NCBI GenBank assembly: GCA_034440575.1
Contig: JAOTOL010001475.1
Span: forward strand, 248,001-312,000
DNA from: Imbricaverruca yamaguchii
Taxonomy: Eukaryota; Arthropoda; Thecostraca; Neoverrucidae
Direction of reading: 5' to 3'
DNA length: 64,000 nucleotides
A model generated the notes under the pieces. That model saw only the letters and a program-made list of their open reading frames with translations, made no database searches and had not been told where the DNA came from. Position numbers and translations under genes: made by a program. Positions 24,800-64,000 of this stretch are shown here, piece by piece. Each line of letters opens with the position of its first letter. Position 1 is the first letter of the stretch.

Positions 24800-26744
24800 C
24801 GCCCATCTGTATGTCAGTTGCTCCGATTGGAGCTCACCAGTATGTACGGAATGCGCAGTACGTATCTGACGGCAAGCTCGCCCACTCAGAGACAGACGCT
24901 GTGGCCACGCGTCGTCCCGCCGCTCAATCGGCGCCGCTGACGCGAGCATCAAACGTTTATTTTTATGTCCTGTGGTAGGCTGCGCAAGCCCAACTTCCAG
25001 CTGCGCTCGATAGCTGGCTGTGTGGGCCGACTGACCGAGCGATGACTGTGGTTGAGAGCGTGTTTTGCGCTTTGTAGCTGCTTGGCATGGCGAAATGTTC
25101 GCGGTGAGATGATTTATATGCCGGCGGCCGACGTGAAGGCATGTGTGAGGGTCCGGTGGAGTGGGGGAGGGCAGGTGGCAGGTCACAGGCCGCATTGTGC
25201 CGCGATCGCACTGTGTGCCGCCTGGCGGTGCGAAGATACGCGTTATGATCGTAATCGTATTTGTAATATAATGTCTCGTGCACTGGGCTATTTGTTTATA
25301 GGCATCTTCTGCTGTATATCTCCTATGGTTATGTAGCTATCGGTATGCCTGTGAGGTGTGTTGCGTTTAATCAATTGTCGGGCAACTAACCAGTCGGCAT
25401 CGGAATTGGTGTTGCAGATGTTGAAAGTGGTCCATCCTGTCAGTATTACAATACTTTGGGTACCATGCAGCACATAGGACATACTCCCCCAGCTGGGCCT
25501 GTCCTAAACTCATGGCAAAACTTCCCGTGGAAAATTTCGGCAGCTTTTACATCATTGTTTTTTTCTGCAAAATGGAGAGTTCGCTGTCGAGCCAGCTTCG
25601 ACGCGGTGTTTGTGCCTATTAGCTGAGGCTAGGTAAACCATGCGGCCACAAGGGATCGGAGTAGTGTCACCACCGTATGAAGTGGCGGTTGGTCAGCCGA
25701 TCCTTGTATCCGACTTGTCATATACTGATGTACCGGACGCAATAAGGGGTGGAACGCTTACGTTGGATGAATTTGAGCATTTCGTATGTTAAGGAGCAAG
25801 TATTTCGAGAGAGATTCTCTCCTCTCTCATGAGACCTCGCTGTCCAATCCCGTCCAGCCTTTGAAAAGGATGGCGCCGCTGGTTCAACATGAGACAAAAT
25901 TGACCACCACCAAAAGAAAAAACACGTTTGTTGGTGGCAGCTGTGCAACAAGAAGTCGAGGGTGTGGTGCGAATTGACGCTGTGTCAGCTGCGTCACCGA
26001 GACAGGCAATTAAATTGTCGCCGATGAACACTAGTCGCCACTTTCATTGATGTCTACTCAGAATTGCTTTCCTTCACATTGCTCGCGGAGCCCAAGACCG
26101 CTGTTTGGTGTAACATTTCTTGTAAAAATATAAACATGCTGTTGAAAGGATGAGGGTGAAGTGAACACCAATTGGAGGTGTTGCGTTCCTGCCGTAGTTG
26201 TCTAAATCTTATGGTCGATTGGATGTAGCATACTGTAAAATATTGCCTGTGATTGTAAATATATCGGACCCAGGAATCGCATTTTTTTCAGGAACTTTTC
26301 AACCGGATCACCTTAGCGCGAAATATTTAGAACTGTGCGTTTGGCATGCAGGTGTGATCATGTGCATCACGTACCAAGTCAAAAAGAGACGTGCTGCTTC
26401 GACTTGCATTTCTGTAAGGAAATGGGAACATGGAATAGAAACAACGTCGCCTCCACCGCGTTGTTTCACGGTGTCGCAGCACAGGAGAGCCAGTTTACAC
26501 GCAGCACATCGCGGACAGGTTTGCAGTTAGCACAGCGGCACACCGCGCAAAGCCAAGCTGCATGCAGGCGCCTGGTCTGCGAGTCAGCTGACCGTCACAT
26601 CGCCGCGCCGGCCGCCCGACCTGACGCCTACAACACCGCTGCGTGCGTCACTCAGCGCGCAGAGCAGTATGGAGCCGCGATACGAGCTACCTGGGGCGGC
26701 CGGCGACGTGCACCGAGCAATGTGCCCGCCAGTGAACGCCAACG
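24800..26744. other. Region downstream of SSU72
   Basis: Should contain the SSU72 3' untranslated region. No further gene, tRNA or clear poly(A) signal was identified. Confidence 0.5.
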
Positions 26745-27895
26745 GTCCACCGGGCTAGGGCTGTCCTGACGCCGACGGTCCACCGAGCTGGGGCTGTCCT
26801 GACGCCAACGGTCCGCCGGGCTGTCCTGACGCCAACGGTCCACCGAGCTGGGGCTGTCCTGACGCCAACGGTCCACCGAGCTGGGGCTGTCCTGACGCCA
26901 ACGGTCCACCGGGCTGTCCTGACGCCAACGGTCCACCGAGCTGGGGCTGTCCTGACGCCAACGGTCCGCCGGGCTGTCCTGACGCCAACGGTCCACCGAG
27001 CTGGGGCTGTCCTGACGCCAACGGTCCACCGGGCTGTCCTGACGCCAACGGCCCACCGGGCTGTCCTAACGCCAACTGTCCGCCGAGCTGGGGCTGTCCT
27101 GACGCCAACGGTCCACCGGGCTGTCATAACGCCAACTGTCCACCGAGCTGGGGCTGTCCTGACGCCAACTGTCCACAGAGCTGGGGCTGTCCTGACGCCG
27201 ACGGTCCACCGGGCTGTCCTGACGCCAACGGTCCACCGGGCTGTCCTGACGCCAACGGTCCACCGGGCTGTCCTAACGCCAACGGTCCGCCGGGCTGGGG
27301 CTGTCCTGACGCCAACGGTCCACCGGGCTGTCCTGACGCCAACTGTCCACACTGGGGCTGTCCTGACGCCAACGGTCCACCGGGCTGTCCTAACGCCAAC
27401 GGTCCACCGGGCTGTCCTAACGCCAACGGTCCACCGGGCTGCCCTAACGCCAACGGTCCACCGGGGCTGTCCTGACGCCAACGGTCCACCGGGCTGTCCT
27501 GACGCCAACGGTCCACCGAGCTGGGGCTGTCCTGACGCCAACGGTCCACCGGGCTGTCCTGACGCCAACGGTCCACCGGGCTGTCCTGAAGCCAACGGTC
27601 CACCGGGCTGCCCTGACGCCAACGGTCCACCGGGTTGTCCTGACGCCAACGGTCCACCGGGCTGCCCTAACGCCAACGGTCCGCCGGGCTGTCCTAACGC
27701 CAGCGGTCCGCCGAGCTGTCCTGACGCCAACGGTCCACCGGGCTGTCCTGACGCCAACGGTCCGCCGGGCTGGGGCTGTCCTGACGCCAACGGTCCGCCG
27801 GGCTGTCCTGACGCCAGCGGTCCGCCGGGCTGTCCTGACGCCAACGGTCCACCGGGCTGGGGCTGTCCTGACGCCAACGGTCCGCCGGGTTCTCG
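26745..27895. repeat. 27/33-bp minisatellite in the convergent intergenic region
   Basis: Units GACGCCAACGGTCCACCGGG plus CTGTCCT (27 bp) alternate irregularly with a longer form ending CTGGGGCTGTCCT (33 bp). Open - strand frames up to 396 codons are a by-product. Confidence 0.93.
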
Positions 27896-28474
27896 TCACA
27901 GCTCCGGGCCGGGTTGAAACTTTACATAATCGAGCCAAGCAACAGCCGCGCATGCGCTCACACACGTGGTGACTGCGTGTGTGTGGGACTCGTGGGGGAG
28001 GATCGAACGACGACCTGCCGACGATAGGTCGTGCCGTCGGAGCCGCACGGAGTCGCTGACGATTCTGTCGGTCCTCGCTTTGTAGCATCGACTGGTCCTC
28101 GATCCTTCAGCGTCACTCCCCACTGCCGATATCACTGTGTCGGTCCTCGGTCCTTCAGTACGCAAAATCCGTCTTTCTTTGGCTAGTTCACCTCTACTTA
28201 AAACTCCTCGGGTGAGACCCTGTCGCATGGGGTACAGACCACTGACACATACCAAAGATTTCAATTGGCAATGCCACTATTGACGCACAACGGTACCGCC
28301 AGCCCACGGCCGCTACGACCAATCTTCCGGGCACCATTAATAGCGATGAACACGAAGGTCGTGGGTCCAGGAACACTCGGCGTGACCGTTGTGCATCAGA
28401 ACTGTGCAACGTCATTGGCAAACGGTGTCGCGCGATGCCATAGCCACATTAGCGTTGCCACGACGCGACCATGT

Positions 28475-29492
28475 CAAGTCAGTCCGTCGCACCGCCTCGC
28501 TCGTGGGCGGAGTACCAGGGTCAGTCAGTCGCACCGCCTCGCTCGTGGGCGGAGCACCAGGGTCATTCAGTCGCACCGCCTCGCTCGTGGGCGGAGCACC
28601 AGGGTCAGTCAGTCGCACCGCCTCGCTCGTGGGCGGAGTACCAGGGTCAGTCAGTCACACCGCCTCGCTCGTGGGCGGAGCACCAGGGTCATTCAGTCGC
28701 ACCGCCTCGCTCGTGGGCGGAGTACCAGGGTCATTCAGTCGCACCGCCTCGCTCGTGGGCGGAGCACCAGGGTCATTCAGTCGCACCGCCTCGCTCGTGG
28801 GCGGAGTACCAGGGTCATTCAGTCGCACCGCCTCGCTCGTGGGCGGAGCGGTCGCTCAGTTACACCGCCTCGCTCGTGGGCGGAGCACCAGGGTCAGTCA
28901 GTCGCACCGCCTCGCTCGTGGGCGGAGTACCAGGGTCAGTCAGTCGCACCGCCTCGCTCGTGGGCGGAGCACCAGGGTCAGTCAGTCGCACCGCCTCGCT
29001 CGTGGGCGGAGTACCAGGGTCAGTCAGTCGCACTGCCTCGCTCGTGGGCGGAGTACCAGGGTCATTCAGTTACATCGCCTGGCTCGTGGGCGGAGCATCA
29101 GGGTCATTCAGTTACACCGCCTCGCTCGTGGGCGGAGTACCAGGGTCATTCAGTTACTACATCGCCTCGCTCGTGGGCGGAGTACCAGGGTCAGTCAGTC
29201 GCACCGCCTCGCTCGTGGGCGGAGCACCTGGGTCAGTCAGTCGCACCGCCTCGCTCGTGGGCGGAGTACCAGGGTCAGTCAGTCGCACCGCCTCGCTCGT
29301 GGGCGGAGCACCAGGGTCATTCAGTCGCACCGCCTCGCTCGTGGGCGGAGCACCAGGGTCAGTCAGTCGCACCGCCTCGCTCGTGGGCGGAGCACCAGGG
29401 TCAGTCAGTCGCACCGCCTCGCTCGTGGGCGGAGCACCAGGGTCATTCAGTTACACCGCCTCGCTCGTGGGCGGAGTACCAGGGTCAGTCGA
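28475..29492. repeat. 42-bp minisatellite in the convergent intergenic region
   Basis: About 24 units of CAGTCGCACCGCCTCGCTCG, TGGGCGGAGTACCAGGGTCA and GT; the main variants are GTACC/GCACC and TCAGT/TCATT. It is a multiple of three and stop-free, so all + frames look like genes of 368 to 442 codons with a 14-residue repeat. It lies about 450 bp beyond the stop of the - strand gene. Confidence 0.94.
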
Positions 29493-29946
29493 GGGCAGAT
29501 GCGCTTCCCAATCATGGGAAGGCCGAGCATACTCGCGCCAATCGTGTACATCGCATATCATCGCCGACGAACTGTGACGCGAAACTGCATTAATGGAATC
29601 GACACAAAATGTCACCTCAGCACAGCTTCCCCTTAAATGCTCCGCCTGCCACAACTCCAATGGCATGACCTCGAGAGACTACTCGTATTGTCTCATTTGT
29701 GTTCTTCCATGGATCATCATCGGAACCAGCCCAGTGACTTCACGAAGTTTACCACTGTAAAAGCGCACATGCGTGGCAATTACTCGTAGCATTCCGCTGA
29801 GGCAAACACTTCTGAGTATCTTCATCTATCTTCCTCTTCTATTCGGCGCCGCGCCACTGGTGCCGAATGGCAACATCGTGTCGGCACCGCTGCGCCAGCT
29901 GCACCTCTGGCGCGTCCCGCCGTCTCGGCGACTCAGCAGCGGCGTC

Positions 29947-64000
<34,054 letters not shown>

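Noticed and set aside
28265..29636. 442-codon repeat protein on the + strand
   Set aside because: A 42-bp repeat without stops is open in all three + frames; no initiation context, family or neighbouring exon.

Overview
This is a eukaryotic, almost certainly animal, nuclear window. The coding exons have GT-AG introns. The spaces between them are filled with microsatellites, minisatellites, tRNA-derived SINEs and decayed LINEs. GC-rich codons, the SINE types and the extreme tandem-repeat load fit an arthropod, perhaps a crustacean; that placement is an inference from style, not from a diagnostic gene. Nothing looks bacterial, plasmid or viral.

Only two protein-coding genes are recognised, and they converge. 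(1) SSU72, the RNA polymerase II CTD phosphatase, lies on the + strand at 22,201-24,799. It is complete in four exons (191 residues) with matching splice phases and all catalytic motifs. (2) A large gene on the - strand enters from beyond 64,000 and ends at 29,947. Its exons carry membrane segments in the order and style of the seven-helix domain of PRRT3/PRRT4-type proteins: helix 3 at 61,705-61,806, helix 4 at 53,871-53,987, helix 5 at 47,746-47,896, a loop exon at 43,445-43,609, a second loop exon at 31,805-32,084, and helices 6-7 plus stop at 29,947-30,171. An 85-bp segment at 41,131-41,215 would supply exactly the phase change needed between the two loop exons. The first two helices should lie beyond the right edge.

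Layout: 1-20.9 kb holds no recognised gene, only SINEs, minisatellites and one weak exon candidate at 12,861-12,931. 20.9-22.1 kb is a GC-rich array running up to 90 bp from the SSU72 start codon. 24.8-29.9 kb, between the convergent genes, carries two more arrays (27-33 bp and 42 bp units). 30-64 kb is mostly intron of the - strand gene. It holds relics of LINEs (ORF1 at 33.3-35.8 kb, endonuclease piece at 38.6-38.9 kb, reverse transcriptase pieces at 49.4-50.0 and 57.65-58.0 kb), a near-perfect 940-bp tandem duplication at 45.7-47.6 kb, a 2.2-kb GT array at 51.6-53.8 kb and many minisatellites.

The most unusual feature is that two minisatellites in the - strand gene (42.4-43.5 kb and 63.5-64.0 kb) are built from the end of an exon plus its 5' splice site, copied about 15 and 8 times. 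The gene therefore carries rows of duplicate splice donors. Most other exons of the gene also have a tandem repeat within about 100 bp downstream of the donor. Very long open frames in the window (at 16.7-18.1, 20.9-22.2, 26.7-27.9, 28.3-29.6, 35.8-38.2, 40.3-41.2, 42.4-43.7 and 51.5-53.9 kb) are stop-free tandem repeats, not genes.
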